The notes: generated from the sequence alone by a model not told the origin. A stretch of 64,000 bases of DNA from Candidatus Xianfuyuplasma coldseepsis (GCF_014023125.1 NZ_CP048914.1:1764698-1828697), one strand, 5' to 3'; shown: positions 54,054 to 63,971, counted from the stretch's first letter. Translations and numbers: made by a program.

Positions 54054-55887
54054 ATTTATCATCCAAACTGAGAACGCTTAAGAATGCTTCTTGGGGAACT
54101 TCAACATTCCCAACAGCTTTCATGCGTTTCTTTCCTTCTTTCTGCTTTTCAAGAAGTTTTTTCTTACGTGATACGTCGCCTCCATAACACTTCGCTAGGA
54201 CGTTCTTGCGCATTGCTTTAATGGTGCTACGGGCAATGACTTTGGTGTTGATGGCTGCTTGAACGGGAATTTCAAACATGTGTCGTGGGATCACGTCTTT
54301 GAGTTTTTCCGTAATCGCTTTGCCGCGACGATAGGCAAATTCCTCAAAGACGATGGTACTTAAGGCGTCGACAATCTCTCCATTAAGCAGAATGTCCATT
54401 TTGACAAGTTTATTGCGTTTGTAATTGGAGAATTCATAATCGAAGCTTGCATATCCTTTGGTACCACTTTTGAGGCGATCAAAGAAATCATATACAATCT
54501 CGAGTAATGGCATTTCATACGTTATCTGAACCCGGTTTTCACCAATGTACTGCATATCGGTAAAGATTCCTCGTTTTGTCTGACACAGTTCCATGATTGT
54601 ACCGACGTAGTCTTCTGGTGTCATAATGGTTGCGGTGACGTAGGGTTCTTCGATATAATCAATTTTCTGAATCGGTGGCATATCACATGGATTGTCGATG
54701 CGAACCATCGATTGGTCGTTTAAATGAACTTTGTAGATGACACTTGGACTGGTAGCAATAATTGGGATATTAAACTCGCGATCGATTCTCTCTTGAATAA
54801 TTTCCATGTGAAGCAATCCTAAGAATCCGATCCGAAATCCAAAGCCAAGCGCTTGGGACGTCTCTGGTTCGAAGATTAATGATGCATCGTTTAACTTCAA
54901 TTTTTCTAATGCGTCGCGTAAATCTTCATAATCATTACTATCAATGGGATATAAACCGCAAAAAACCATCGGATTTAAGGTTCGATAACCAGGTAGGGGT
55001 TGGTCCGCTTGATGTGGTACAGAGGTAATGGTATCACCAACACGAACATTTTGAACGTTTTTGATTGAAGCGGTTAAAAAGCCAACATCACCTGGACCTA
55101 GTATCTCTTTCTTCTTCTCGCTTGGTGTGTAGACACCGACATCGATGACTTCATATTCTGCTTTGCTTGCCATCATCTTGATGCGATCTCCTTTTTTCAC
55201 GGTTCCTTCCATAACACGAATCGATGGTATGACACCGCGATAAGCATCAAAGTAAGAGTCGAATATCAGTGCTTTTAAAGGCGCATTGGGATCGCCTTGC
55301 GGTGCTGGTACAAGAGCAACGATTTGTTCCATGATTTCCGTAATCCCAATTCCTTCTTTCGCACTGGCTAATACGGCATCACTGGCATCTAGACCGATGA
55401 CATCTTCAATTTCATGTTTTACCTTCTCGGGTTCTGCACTGGGGAGATCAATTTTATTAATGACAGGAATAATTTCAAGATCATTATCAAGAGCTAAATA
55501 GACGTTCGCAAGGGTCTGTGCCTCTATTCCTTGTGCCGCATCAACAACTAGTACTGCTCCTTCACAAGCTGCTAAACTCCGTGATACTTCATAGGTAAAA
55601 TCAACATGACCGGGGGTGTCAATCAGATGAAAGATATAGGTTTGGCCATCTTTCGCTTCATATTCAAGTTCTACGGCATTGAGTTTAATCGTAATACCAC
55701 GTTCCCGTTCGATATCCATCGAATCGAGCACTTGGTTTTTCATATCGCGTTCGCTGACGCTTTTGGTGTATTCTAAAATCCGATCAGCGAGGGTGCTTTT
55801 ACCGTGATCGATATGAGCAATAATCGAAAAATTACGAATCATTTTTTGGCGTTTACTTAACGCTGATGTGTCGATTGGTTTACGCAT
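54052..55887 (-). CDS. lepA: Elongation factor 4 (LepA)
   Basis: Ribosomal GTPase of 611 aa that acts on stalled or mistranslocated ribosomes and in ribosome assembly. G1 is AHIDHGKST (24-32), G2 RERGITI, G3 DTPGHVDF, G4 NKIDLP, then EF-G-like domains; the unique C-terminal domain contains [11 protein letters not shown] and [15 protein letters not shown] 55887 has the near-perfect ribosome site AAGGAGGTGATCG. The promoter at 55916-55944 is close to consensus. A palindromic terminator overlaps the stop. Confidence 0.97.
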   Translation of the reverse strand: MRKPIDTSALSKRQKMIRNFSIIAHIDHGKSTLADRILEYTKSVSERDMKNQVLDSMDIERERGITIKLNAVELEYEAKDGQTYIFHLIDTPGHVDFTYEVSRSLAACEGAVLVVDAAQGIEAQTLANVYLALDNDLEIIPVINKIDLPSAEPEKVKHEIEDVIGLDASDAVLASAKEGIGITEIMEQIVALVPAPQGDPNAPLKALIFDSYFDAYRGVIPSIRVMEGTVKKGDRIKMMASKAEYEVIDVGVYTPSEKKKEILGPGDVGFLTASIKNVQNVRVGDTITSVPHQADQPLPGYRTLNPMVFCGLYPIDSNDYEDLRDALEKLKLNDASLIFEPETSQALGFGFRIGFLGLLHMEIIQERIDREFNIPIIATSPSVIYKVHLNDQSMVRIDNPCDMPPIQKIDYIEEPYVTATIMTPEDYVGTIMELCQTKRGIFTDMQYIGENRVQITYEMPLLEIVYDFFDRLKSGTKGYASFDYEFSNYKRNKLVKMDILLNGEIVDALSTIVFEEFAYRRGKAITEKLKDVIPRHMFEIPVQAAINTKVIARSTIKAMRKNVLAKCYGGDVSRKKKLLEKQKEGKKRMKAVGNVEVPQEAFLSVLSLDDK

Positions 55888-55915
55888 TCGATCACCTCCT
55901 TGTTTCCGTTACATT

Positions 55916-55944
55916 ATTGTACTATATTATCGCTTTATAATCAA
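55916..55944 (-). promoter_or_regulatory. lepA promoter
   Basis: Minus strand TTGATT, 17-nt spacer, TACAAT, about 30 nt before the lepA start. Confidence 0.78.
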
Positions 55945-55961
55945 ATAAAAAAAGGCAAAGT

Positions 55962-56657
55962 TTAGCGGATAAAGACATATGTATCCGCGGTGCTACGCGT
56001 CGGATCATACCGATAGTTATCGCAATCGAATTGTTGGATTCCGTCTCGGGTTGTTATATGATGTTTAATTAAATAATTTAACATCTGTCCCCGTGCCATT
56101 TTTGAATAGGTTGCTAAGGATTGCAAACGACCATTCTTAGTGGTATAAAATTCAATGGAAATCATTGGTTGCGACATCATTTTTGAAAACTCGTTGGATG
56201 CTAGATTAATAATTAGCTCATCTTCAAAGGCATCATCAACATCCCAATAACTATATAAGTTGAAGCCTAGTGATGATTTCATATCCAATCGATATGGTTT
56301 AATCAGGGTTCCCGGTGTTAAGACACCATAGAGTGCATCAAAAATCCGAACATGCGTTTGGATGTAGTGATAATCAGCAGATGTATAATGATCACGGTCC
56401 AGTTGCTTAAACACCAGTCCTGTAAAACTAGGAAACGCTTGATATCCTGGAGATTTGTAAAAATTCTTGTACTCGTGATACGTTTGTTTTAACAAATCAC
56501 CGTTCACATGTAACGCTTTGGAAAGGGTCGTTTGATTCATTTTTCTGATTGTACTTACAAGCTTTTTTGTTCTCGTTGGATAAAGTAAGTCTAACTGAGG
56601 TAATTCGGCAATCGTTTGATACGATGCGGTCTTACTGGGTGAGAGAATTATTTTCAT
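55962..56657 (-). CDS. yaaA: YaaA family (DUF328) peroxide-stress protein
   Basis: A 231-aa cytosolic protein of the YaaA family, which in E. coli limits free iron during peroxide stress. It starts MKIILSPSKT and contains the conserved LYTGLVF-like FTGLVFKQL, IFDALYGVLTPGTLIKPYRLDM and a C-terminal ARGQM helix followed by the GIQQFDCDNYRYD segment. ATG 56657 follows GAGGTGAAACAT; an in-frame ATG nine bases upstream is too close. It is monocistronic and divergent from a small membrane protein gene; no clear terminator was seen. Confidence 0.92.
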   Translation of the reverse strand: MKIILSPSKTASYQTIAELPQLDLLYPTRTKKLVSTIRKMNQTTLSKALHVNGDLLKQTYHEYKNFYKSPGYQAFPSFTGLVFKQLDRDHYTSADYHYIQTHVRIFDALYGVLTPGTLIKPYRLDMKSSLGFNLYSYWDVDDAFEDELIINLASNEFSKMMSQPMISIEFYTTKNGRLQSLATYSKMARGQMLNYLIKHHITTRDGIQQFDCDNYRYDPTRSTADTYVFIR

Positions 56658-56722
56658 ATGTTTCACCTCGTATCTATTATATAATTATGCTATAATAAAG
56701 GCAAGAAAAGGACGTGTATATT

Positions 56723-57061
56723 ATGCTAGTTACATTTTTGTTTGATCGGTACTTTAAACGATTACCCGATGCTCGATTTGAACGATTTTGGGAAAAGCGA
56801 ATATTGACAAATATTCGTCTGTTCCCGCTTGCCTTTATGGTATATTATATTCTCGGTGTTTGGCTAGTATCGAGTCTTATCCTAATTGGCAATGAGTCCT
56901 TCTTCATCGGACTACTGGTATTTGGAGTTGTTGCGCTCTTATATGGATATGGGTTGTTGCGATCAATTCTGCGTTTTTACGGAACGTATACAAAACGCTA
57001 TTTAATGATTAAGTCAGGATATCGAGAAGATACCTTTGATAAAAGCAATGTGGTAAATTAA
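56723..57061 (+). CDS. Small membrane protein of unknown function
   Basis: A 112-aa unrecognised protein. Two hydrophobic helices are clear (about residues 34-54, LFPLAFMVYYILGVWLVSSL, and 62-85), flanked by basic regions with many Arg and Tyr (FDRYFKRLPDARFERFWEKR; YTKRYLMIKSGYRED). ATG 56723 is preceded by AAAGGAC; a GTG at 56714 is possible. An extended -10 TGCTATAAT lies upstream and a long perfect hairpin terminator downstream, so this is a real transcription unit convergent with rnpB. Confidence 0.72.
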   Translation: MLVTFLFDRYFKRLPDARFERFWEKRILTNIRLFPLAFMVYYILGVWLVSSLILIGNESFFIGLLVFGVVALLYGYGLLRSILRFYGTYTKRYLMIKSGYREDTFDKSNVVN

Positions 57062-57090
57062 AGAGATGGAAAAATTCCATCTCTTTTTTT
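57058..57090 (+). terminator. Terminator after the small membrane protein gene
   Basis: Eleven-bp perfect stem (57061-57071 with 57075-57085), 3-nt loop and T-run. It abuts the 3' end of the convergent rnpB and could also stop rnpB transcription from the other strand. Confidence 0.9.
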
Positions 57091-57434
57091 AAAAGAAAAA
57101 CCTATAAGCCATGTTCTGTCCCCGAAAAGGGTGGTAATCATTTATCTCTGCTTGCGCAGCTCCATTGTTGGTTCAATTCCCACGCTGGAGTGCCCCTACC
57201 AAATTTGGGTTTCTAGCTTGAGGGGTTTACCCGTTCCACCTGAATGGTTTCCCATCCAGCTCGTCTCTGTGGCACTTTTAAAGGTACTACCACCATCTAA
57301 CAGGTGGCCTCCCAGCCGTCACACAAGGTGTGCATAGAGTTATGGTTTTCTCTATCACAAACACTACAAGCATCGCAGCTTGTGCTAGCATGGACTTTCC
57401 TAACGTTTCCGCTCGATTACCCAGTTATTCTTTT
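57091..57434 (-). ncRNA. rnpB: RNase P RNA (bacterial, type-B-like)
   Basis: The catalytic RNA that trims tRNA 5' leaders. Read on the minus strand it has the universal blocks GGGTAATCG near the 5' end, AGGAAAGTCCATGCTAGC, GTAGTGTTTGTG, AAGTGCCACAGAGACGA, GGTAAACCCCTC with GAAACCCAAATTTGGTAGGGG, and near the 3' end GATTACCACC and ACAGAACATGGCTTATAG. P1 can form between AAAAGAATAAC at the 5' end and GTTTTTCTTTT at the 3' end, which sets the approximate limits (about 344 nt). The 5' end overlaps the last bases of the BFD-like ferredoxin gene. End positions are uncertain by several bases. Confidence 0.95.
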
Positions 57435-57607
57435 ATCAACGCTTTTACAATAATTTCCAAATCTTCAATACATGTACCACAGGCAATACCAGCTTCGTTG
57501 ATATCACCGATGTGATCGATCGTCTTGGCTCCTTTTTGAATCGCCTGTTTGATCTGCTTGTACGTAACTTCCGCGCAATAACAGATTACATCATCATCTT
57601 GATACAT
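57425..57607 (-). CDS. BFD-like [2Fe-2S] binding protein
   Basis: A 60-aa ferredoxin-like domain of the bacterioferritin-associated ferredoxin (BFD/Fer2_BFD) type. The four cysteine ligands are seen as CYC (9 and 11) and CGTC (43 and 46), with the helical segment VTYKQIKQAIQKGAKTID between. AAGGAGTTTGACAC precedes the ATG. Stand-alone domains of this size serve in iron release or as electron carriers; the partner here is unknown. It follows pnp by 12 nt, and its stop lies within the 5' end of rnpB. Confidence 0.88.
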   Translation of the reverse strand: MYQDDDVICYCAEVTYKQIKQAIQKGAKTIDHIGDINEAGIACGTCIEDLEIIVKALIKE

Positions 57608-57619
57608 GTGTCAAACTCC

Positions 57620-59797
57620 TTATTTGTCCGATGTGTTTGGTTTACTGTCTTTTTTGTAAGGTTTATGGTCTTGTTTCTCTGTACGTGGGGGTTTTGGCAA
57701 TGTCGCTTTGCGCGATAAATCAATCCGACCACGATCATCGATACCAATCACTTTTACCGTAATGATGTCTCCGAGTTTGGCGACATCTTCGACCTTAGCA
57801 ACGCGCTCATGAGCAAGTTTTGAGATATGACATAGTCCATCCGTACCTGGCCATAATTCGACAAAGCATCCAAATTTTTCAACGCGGACAACTTTACCAC
57901 TGTAGACTTCGCCTACTTTCGCTTCTTTAACGATTTCTTCAATAATAGCAATCGCCTTTTCGATGTCTTCTAGGTTGCTGTGCATAATGAAGACGCGACC
58001 ATCTTGTTCAATATCAATTTTAACGTTGTTACAATCTTCAATAATTTGGGTGATTTGTTTTCCACCTGGGCCGATAACATCGCGGATTTTATCCGGATCG
58101 ATATGGAACATTTTGACTTTTGGTGCATGTTTACTTACTTCTTTACGTGGCTCACTGATAACTTCATTCATGTGATTCAAGATTTCCAATCGTGCCTTTT
58201 TCGCTTGATGTAAAGATTCCTCTAAAATATCTTTGCTTAGGCCTTCAATCTTAATATCCATTTGTAAAGCCGTGATTCCCGCTTCAGTTCCTGCTACTTT
58301 GAAGTCCATATCTCCATAATGATCTTCCATACCTTGAATATCGGTTAAGATACTATAGAAATCTCCCTCTTTAATCAATCCCATGGCAATACCAGCTACT
58401 TGTGCTTTGATTGGAACACCAGCTGCCATCAAACTCATACTACCGGCACAGATGGTTGCCTGCGATGAGGATCCATTGGATTCGAGAATTTCACTTACTA
58501 CACGAACGGTATAGGGGAATTCTTCATCGTTTGGCATCACTTGACGTAACGCCCGTTCTCCGAGCATTCCGTGACCAATTTCACGGCGTCCAGGCCCACC
58601 ATAACGTCCCGTTTCACCAACGCTGAATTGCGGAAAGTTATAATGTAACATGAAGGTTTTCTTTTCGATTTCGTCTTCCATTCCATCGATCACTTTGTAT
58701 TCACTCATGCTACCCAATGTAGTGAGTGCAACCGCTTGTGTTTGTCCTCGGGTGAACATCGCACTACCGTGTGTTAACTCAAACAAATCAATTTGCGAGT
58801 CCAGTGGGCGAATTTCATCGAGTTTCCGACCATCCGGCCGAACTTTATCTTCTGTTACAAGACGACGCATTTCTTTTTTGACGATGTTACTACAAATATT
58901 ACGTACGTCATTAACTAAATCGTTACGTTCGGGTCGTTCAAGATCTTTATTGTTTTCTTCGTATTGTGTTGCAACGCGATCTGTAATCGCTGCTATGGCT
59001 GCCCCACGTTCTAGTTTTTCCTCAATTCGAACAGCTTCGATAAGTTCTTTTCCAACAAGTTCTGTTACTGCAGCGGTTAATTCATCAGGGATTAATTGAT
59101 ACTCATAATCACCATCTGGAAGTCCAACTTCTGCAATGATTTCTTCTTGAAATTCACATAATTTTTTAATCCATTCATGACCGAACAAGATTGCTCCTAG
59201 CATATCCTCTTCACTGACTTGTGAAGCACTGGATTCAACCATATTGATTCCGTCTTTTGTTCCAGCAATACTAAGTTCAATGGTACTGATTTCTTGCTGT
59301 TCTTGTGTCGGATTGATAACATATTTCCCATCAATCATTCCGACATTCACACCGGCAATCGGTCCTTGGAAGGGAATATCACTAATTCCTAAAGCCAAGC
59401 TACTTCCAAACATCGCTGTCATTTCGGGAGTGTTGTCAGTATCTGCACTCATCACTTGATTGATGATTTGCAAATCATACATAAATCCTTTGGGGAAGAG
59501 TGGGCGGATCGGTCTATCAATTAGGCGTGCAGTAAGTGTCTCGTTATCACTTGGTCGACCCTCTCTTTTGAAGAAGCCACCTGGTATCTTACCAGCGGCA
59601 TACATTTTTTCTTGATAGATTACCATCAATGGGAAGTAGCTCATTGTTGTCGGACGTTTGCCAACTGCGCATACGCTAAGTACAGCGGTATCTTCATATC
59701 GAATCAACGCAGCACCAGCAGCTTGTTTAGCCATTTCGCCAACTTCAACGCTCAACTTTCTACCATCGAAATCCATCTCGAAAGTTCGTTTACTCAT
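57620..59797 (-). CDS. pnp: Polyribonucleotide nucleotidyltransferase (PNPase)
   Basis: Phosphorolytic 3'-5' exoribonuclease of mRNA decay, 725 aa. Order of domains: RNase PH 1 (about 1-145, with [11 protein letters not shown]), all-helical linker, RNase PH 2 (about 310-545, with [29 protein letters not shown]), KH (about 553-612, VIGPGGKQI) and S1 (about 622-690, [20 protein letters not shown]), then a basic tail. ATG 59797 follows AGAGGAAAAAGAA. A near-consensus promoter is at 59847-59875. In most bacteria rpsO precedes pnp directly; here two membrane-protein genes intervene. Confidence 0.97.
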   Translation of the reverse strand: MSKRTFEMDFDGRKLSVEVGEMAKQAAGAALIRYEDTAVLSVCAVGKRPTTMSYFPLMVIYQEKMYAAGKIPGGFFKREGRPSDNETLTARLIDRPIRPLFPKGFMYDLQIINQVMSADTDNTPEMTAMFGSSLALGISDIPFQGPIAGVNVGMIDGKYVINPTQEQQEISTIELSIAGTKDGINMVESSASQVSEEDMLGAILFGHEWIKKLCEFQEEIIAEVGLPDGDYEYQLIPDELTAAVTELVGKELIEAVRIEEKLERGAAIAAITDRVATQYEENNKDLERPERNDLVNDVRNICSNIVKKEMRRLVTEDKVRPDGRKLDEIRPLDSQIDLFELTHGSAMFTRGQTQAVALTTLGSMSEYKVIDGMEDEIEKKTFMLHYNFPQFSVGETGRYGGPGRREIGHGMLGERALRQVMPNDEEFPYTVRVVSEILESNGSSSQATICAGSMSLMAAGVPIKAQVAGIAMGLIKEGDFYSILTDIQGMEDHYGDMDFKVAGTEAGITALQMDIKIEGLSKDILEESLHQAKKARLEILNHMNEVISEPRKEVSKHAPKVKMFHIDPDKIRDVIGPGGKQITQIIEDCNNVKIDIEQDGRVFIMHSNLEDIEKAIAIIEEIVKEAKVGEVYSGKVVRVEKFGCFVELWPGTDGLCHISKLAHERVAKVEDVAKLGDIITVKVIGIDDRGRIDLSRKATLPKPPRTEKQDHKPYKKDSKPNTSDK

Positions 59798-59846
59798 TTC
59801 TTTTTCCTCTTTTCTTTTCTTCTCTTATTTTCTCATCTTTTTATCT

Positions 59847-59875
59847 AGTTTAATATATTAACATATTTGTATCAA
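59847..59875 (-). promoter_or_regulatory. pnp promoter
   Basis: Minus strand TTGATA, 17-nt spacer, TAAACT, about 50 nt before the pnp ATG. The 125-nt gap between pnp and the UPF0316 gene holds only this and the upstream terminator. Confidence 0.65.
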
Positions 59876-59901
59876 AATAGAAAGGTTTACACGCACATTC
59901 G

Positions 59902-59924
59902 AAAAAAAAGACGGTACCCCGTCT
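59902..59924 (-). terminator. Terminator after the UPF0316 gene
   Basis: Stem AGACGG/CCGTCT with 4-nt loop, eight-T run on the minus strand. Confidence 0.9.
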
Positions 59925-60444
59925 ATTTTCGTAATGCTTTATAGCCACCATATACTGGTTTAATATCATGAATTGTGATGACCACATCATCTTGTTTTGA
60001 TCGAATAATATCAATTGTTTCCGGCACGCGTTTTCGCGGTACATGGAGATACAAAATTTCCCGTTTATCATTCATCCCATACGCATTCACACTCGTGACG
60101 GCAAACCCATTTGCCCGTAAGTGTTTGGCCATCTTTTTACCGTCAATTTTATGGGTGATGACTTCGATACTGCTGTCACCAATCGCAAAGAAGTTTTCCA
60201 ACTTGCTCCCGGTATAATTTCCAACGGCAAACCCAAGGGCATATATGACCACTTTAAATGGGTCTTCGGTAATTCCGGTTAAAACGGTACTGACTATTAA
60301 GACCCAAATAATCACTTCAAAGAATCCAATAAATGCGCCTTTGACTCGTTCGTTTTTCGTAATTAAAACAATCCGAAGCGTTGCCAAACTCACTTCGAAA
60401 ACTTTGATAACAAAGATTAAAAAATACAATAGAATTGGGTTCAT
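59923..60444 (-). CDS. UPF0316 / DUF2179 membrane protein (YebE-like)
   Basis: A 173-aa membrane protein. Three hydrophobic helices (about 3-22, 33-53 and 59-80) form the DUF5698 part, including FEVSLATLRIVLITK; the C-terminal DUF2179 ferredoxin-like domain includes the GFAVTSVNAYGMNDKREILY region typical of nucleotide or small-ligand sensing folds. Function not established. ATG 60444 follows GAGGTGATTATT; the longer frame from 60480 lacks support. A compact terminator overlaps its 3' end. Confidence 0.88.
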   Translation of the reverse strand: MNPILLYFLIFVIKVFEVSLATLRIVLITKNERVKGAFIGFFEVIIWVLIVSTVLTGITEDPFKVVIYALGFAVGNYTGSKLENFFAIGDSSIEVITHKIDGKKMAKHLRANGFAVTSVNAYGMNDKREILYLHVPRKRVPETIDIIRSKQDDVVITIHDIKPVYGGYKALRK

Positions 60445-60555
60445 AATAATCACCTCATTTGCATAATTTGATTCATTCAAACGAGATAATTATACTCCTT
60501 TTTTTGATTCTGTCAACTAGAAAATAAAAGAATTTTCAAAATCATACTTTACCTA

Positions 60556-60584
60556 CTAAAAACAGGTCGATAATCGACCTGTTT
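60556..60584 (-). terminator. Terminator after the AI-2E transporter gene
   Basis: Eleven-bp stem AAACAGGTCGA/TCGACCTGTTT with 3-nt loop and short T-run on the minus strand. Confidence 0.88.
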
Positions 60585-60588
60585 GTGT

Positions 60589-61719
60589 TTACTTCTGGGC
60601 AAGCTTTTTTGGTTTTGGACTGGATTTCTTTGGTTGTGTTTCCTCATCTTCTTTCAACTCGTTAAAGTATTGGGCACTAGCTTTTATTATTCCTGTAATC
60701 GGGATTGCAAGAATGACTCCGGCAATGCCAAATAAGGCACCGAAAAAGATAAAACTAGACAAGACGAGTAAAGGATGCATATTCACTTCTTTACCCATGA
60801 TGTATGGTTGTAAAATGTTCCCCTGAATTCCTTGAATGATCAGATTGACCGCAATCAATCCAATAAAGGTCCACTCACCAAGTAACAATGTATCTTGAAC
60901 GGTAAACGAGTATAGAATTGGCAAGGTCATTCCGATGAATCCACCAATATAAGGGATGATATCTAAGAATCCTAAGGTGAAACCAAAGAAGAGACTGCGT
61001 TGAAAGTTAAAGCCGAAAGCCATAAACATAATTGTTAACGCGATACTCATAATAAACATGACTAAGAACCGTCCATTAAAATACTTTTGAATGACATCGT
61101 TGGCGCGTTGTCCGAGTTCACGGGTATGATGTTTGTATTTTTTGGGTACTACAGAAACAATTCCTTCAAAGATGGTTTCTTTTTCTTTCAGTAGGAAAAA
61201 GAGAAAAACAGGAATTAAAACAATGATAATCACGATACTACCAATACTTCTGACAATATTTACAACATTAAATATCACTGGTGATGCATTATCAAAACTA
61301 ATATAATCCTGCAGGGATTGATAGGCGGATTCAATCGATGGATTTTGATCGATGAACTTATTTACCCATAAGACAATGTTATCCCAATCATTTTCAAAAA
61401 ATGAGACGCCTTGTTCATAAATAATGATACCGACAAAATATAGAAATAACACGATGGCTACTGTGATTATAATAAAGACAATAACAACGGCAAGCAAGCG
61501 ATTTTGAACTTTCATGTGTTTCTCTAATAATCGCAGCATTGGTTCCACAAGATAACTTAAAAATAATGCAATACCAAAAGGTACTACTATCGAGTTGATT
61601 GCAGTCCGAAAGACTTCCAACTGATCATTAAATAATTGATTGATATAATACAATGATACAAGGGATAAGGTTAGAATCCCTAGATTTTGAAGGATACGAG
61701 TTCGTTTTTTCTCGGTCAT
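60589..61719 (-). CDS. AI-2E family transporter
   Basis: A 376-aa integral membrane protein of the AI-2E/PerM family with about eight helices. Landmarks are VPFGIALFLSYLVEPMLRLLEK, the central LIPVFLFFLLKEKE, and the signature FLDIIPYIGGFIGMTLPI plus GNILQPYIMGKEVNMHPLLVL. Members have been linked to autoinducer export or to Na+/H+ exchange, so the substrate is open. The lysine/proline-rich C-terminus (PKKSSPKPKKLAQK) is cytosolic. ATG 61719 follows AGGAGGTGGTGGAT. A strong terminator lies after the stop. Confidence 0.9.
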   Translation of the reverse strand: MTEKKRTRILQNLGILTLSLVSLYYINQLFNDQLEVFRTAINSIVVPFGIALFLSYLVEPMLRLLEKHMKVQNRLLAVVIVFIIITVAIVLFLYFVGIIIYEQGVSFFENDWDNIVLWVNKFIDQNPSIESAYQSLQDYISFDNASPVIFNVVNIVRSIGSIVIIIVLIPVFLFFLLKEKETIFEGIVSVVPKKYKHHTRELGQRANDVIQKYFNGRFLVMFIMSIALTIMFMAFGFNFQRSLFFGFTLGFLDIIPYIGGFIGMTLPILYSFTVQDTLLLGEWTFIGLIAVNLIIQGIQGNILQPYIMGKEVNMHPLLVLSSFIFFGALFGIAGVILAIPITGIIKASAQYFNELKEDEETQPKKSSPKPKKLAQK

Positions 61720-61773
61720 ATCCACCACCTCCTAGATAATATTATACAATAGATATCGTAAAACGCATAACAA

Positions 61774-61801
61774 ATAAAAAAAGGTGCAAACACACCTTTT
61801 T
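61774..61801 (-). terminator. Terminator after rpsO
   Basis: Stem AAAAAGGTG/CACCTTTTT, 6-nt loop, T-run on the minus strand, next to the rpsO stop. Confidence 0.9.
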
Positions 61802-61802
61802 G

Positions 61803-62072
61803 TTATCGACGTAATCCTAAACGAGCAATCAATGAACGGTAACGTTCAATGTCTTTTTTCGCTAAGTATTTCAACAAATTCCGACGACGACCAACTTTTT
61901 TTAGAAGTCCACGACGACTATGATGATCATTTTTATGAGCTTTTAAATGTTCATTTAGTTCGTTGATTTCCGTAGTTAAGATTGCAACTTGAACTTCTGG
62001 ACTTCCGGTATCGCCATCTTTAATGCGATAGTCTTCGACGATCTGTTGTTTTGCTTCTTTGCTAATTGCCAT
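61803..62072 (-). CDS. rpsO: 30S ribosomal protein S15
   Basis: Primary 16S-binding ribosomal protein, exactly 89 aa. The recognised segments are [14 protein letters not shown], the rRNA-binding [19 protein letters not shown] and [20 protein letters not shown] 62072 follows AAGGAGGAAAAACA. The leader from the promoter at 62158-62185 is about 80 nt; S15 leaders are often autoregulatory in bacteria, but I do not see a structure I can name. Terminated by the hairpin at 61774-61801. Confidence 0.97.
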   Translation of the reverse strand: MAISKEAKQQIVEDYRIKDGDTGSPEVQVAILTTEINELNEHLKAHKNDHHSRRGLLKKVGRRRNLLKYLAKKDIERYRSLIARLGLRR

Positions 62073-62157
62073 TGTTTTTCCTCCTTATTTAGTTACTTAC
62101 CATACATCGACGTATAACGTTGAGGATTCGATATACATAGACATAGGCGCGATATTA

Positions 62158-62185
62158 ATTATAGCATATGATTATGATAAATCAA
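62158..62185 (-). promoter_or_regulatory. rpsO promoter
   Basis: Minus strand TTGATT, 16-nt spacer ending TGC, TATAAT (extended -10). It gives rpsO a transcript independent of truB-ribF. Confidence 0.8.
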
Positions 62186-62191
62186 GTATTA

Positions 62192-63097
62192 TTATTTGAA
62201 ATCTTTGAATATGTCGAGGGTATCGAGTTTATCTTGATCAATTTTGGCGATAAGGGCTTCAACAGAGTTAAATTTCAACTCATCACGCAGTCGCTTAATG
62301 AACTTAATTTCAATCACTTCACCATAGATTTCTTCATCAAAATCGAAGATATTGGATTCGACACTAACATCTACACGACAGTTTAGTGTTGGATTATGGC
62401 CGATACTACTCATTGATTGATACCATCGGTCTTTTACTTTGGTCATTGTCGCATAGACACCATTTTTGGGAACCAAGTATTCACCGGTATCAATATTGGC
62501 AGTTGGGTACCCAATCATTCGTCCTTTTTTAGCACCATGAACAACTTTACCACGAACCGAATAATAATCACCAAGGACATCATATACTTGATCGACATGT
62601 CCGGAGTTAATTAAATCGCGGATGTGGGTTGAACCAACTTTATAGCCACCATAGGTGATTTCATCGACGATAATGGTTTCAAAATCATCGTGTTCTTGTA
62701 AGGTTTTGACATTCCCACTCCCGCGAACTCCGAATTTAAAGTCAAATCCACAGACCAGTGTATGAATGTTTTGGAGATACGTATCAATGAATTCGTGCGG
62801 TTTGAGGACGGCTTTTTCTTTGGTAAACTCAACGACATAAATCGTATCAATATCAAATGTTTTAAAGATTTCAAGTTTTCGTTCGAGAGGAGTAATGTAG
62901 AAGTAATCCAACCCATATAATATACTTTTGGGATGGATATCAAACGTGATGATTGCGGTATGAAGATTGTGTTCTTTACCAATATGAATCGCGGTTTCAA
63001 TCAATTGCTTGTGGGCCAAGTGAACACCATCAAAAAACCCGATTGCGGCAACGGTGTTGGATTTGATTTTGATGCCGTTTAATGTGATTACTTCCAT
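62192..63097 (-). CDS. ribF: Bifunctional riboflavin kinase / FAD synthetase
   Basis: Makes FMN and FAD from riboflavin. The 301-aa protein has an N-terminal nucleotidyltransferase domain (GFFDGVHLAHKQL, TFDIHPKS, CGFDFKFG, STHIRDLI) and a C-terminal kinase domain with GRMIGYPTANI and the PTANID magnesium/phosphate motif, then GVYAT, and VDVSVESNIFDFDEEIYG. It follows truB by 4 nt. truB-ribF-rpsO is the usual Bacillota order. No terminator separates it clearly from the rpsO promoter. Confidence 0.96.
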   Translation of the reverse strand: MEVITLNGIKIKSNTVAAIGFFDGVHLAHKQLIETAIHIGKEHNLHTAIITFDIHPKSILYGLDYFYITPLERKLEIFKTFDIDTIYVVEFTKEKAVLKPHEFIDTYLQNIHTLVCGFDFKFGVRGSGNVKTLQEHDDFETIIVDEITYGGYKVGSTHIRDLINSGHVDQVYDVLGDYYSVRGKVVHGAKKGRMIGYPTANIDTGEYLVPKNGVYATMTKVKDRWYQSMSSIGHNPTLNCRVDVSVESNIFDFDEEIYGEVIEIKFIKRLRDELKFNSVEALIAKIDQDKLDTLDIFKDFK

Positions 63098-63101
63098 AGT
63101 A

Positions 63102-63971
63102 TCATTCCTTTATAAATACATTTATAGCTTTTAATAACGGTTTATCAGGATGGTTATCATAAACCGCAAGTAGGTTGCTATTCGAATCGAGAATCCGCAC
63201 TGGACCTTCTACTATTCGATCCAATGCTCGACCATGTCGGACATCGTCATAGATTGTCTCATCAGCCATTATCGCTGGCAGAAACGATAAGGCATCCCCA
63301 AGTGGGATGGGCGTTGGGATATCGTTTTTTAAATCGTCCAAGGTATAGCTATCTTTAATATGGAATGGTCCCGCTTGAATCCGGTGTAATTCGTAATTAT
63401 GAGCCGGATACCCCAATTTCGCACCAATATCATAGGATAGGGTACGGACATATAATCCTTTTGTACCATACACGAGATAATCAAAATAGGCATGATTGTT
63501 CTTGTATAGAATATCAGATATCCGCTTGATGTCAATGATTTTCACGTCTCGTGAGGGACGATCCTCAATTGTGATTCCCTCGCGAGCATATTCATATAAT
63601 CGTTTACCGTTATATTTGATGGCGGAGTACATTGGTGGTGTTTGATGATAGTTGCCTTTAAAGGATTCTAAAACATCATCAACACCTTCTAATGATGTCA
63701 CTTCTTTGGTCGCAATTACGGTTCCTGTTTTATCTAGGGTTGTTGTGCTGGAACCGATGGCAATGCGAGCTTGATAGGTTTTTTCATCTTGATTAAAGAA
63801 CTTGATGATTTTCGTCCCATCATTAATCCCAAGTATGAGCAAACCAGTCGCATCCGGATCCAATGTTCCAGTGTGACCGACTTTTTTGGTATGATATAAT
63901 CTACGAACAATATTCACCACATCATGGGATGTCATTCCCTGCGGTTTGTTTACCAATAGGATTCCATTCAT
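63102..63971 (-). CDS. truB: tRNA pseudouridine(55) synthase
   Basis: Isomerises U55 of the T-psi-C loop in tRNA. The 289-aa protein begins MNGILLVNKPQGMTSHDVV, with the catalytic HTGTLDPDATGLL holding the active aspartate, then the family motifs YSAIKYNGKRLYEYARE and GTKGLYVRTLSYDIG. ATG 63971 follows AAGTGGTGG; starting 12 nt earlier would be in-frame but lacks a ribosome site. Complete within the window, as the first gene of truB-ribF. Confidence 0.96.
   Translation of the reverse strand: MNGILLVNKPQGMTSHDVVNIVRRLYHTKKVGHTGTLDPDATGLLILGINDGTKIIKFFNQDEKTYQARIAIGSSTTTLDKTGTVIATKEVTSLEGVDDVLESFKGNYHQTPPMYSAIKYNGKRLYEYAREGITIEDRPSRDVKIIDIKRISDILYKNNHAYFDYLVYGTKGLYVRTLSYDIGAKLGYPAHNYELHRIQAGPFHIKDSYTLDDLKNDIPTPIPLGDALSFLPAIMADETIYDDVRHGRALDRIVEGPVRILDSNSNLLAVYDNHPDKPLLKAINVFIKE

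Noticed and set aside
57165-57185. tRNA-like GGTTCAATTCCC sequence
   Set aside because: It looks like a T-loop but belongs to the RNase P RNA, and no acceptor or anticodon stem surrounds it. No tRNA genes were found in the window.
57131-57515. Plus-strand ORFs opposite rnpB and the ferredoxin gene
   Set aside because: They are antisense to RNase P RNA and a credible small gene, with no ribosome-binding site or homology.
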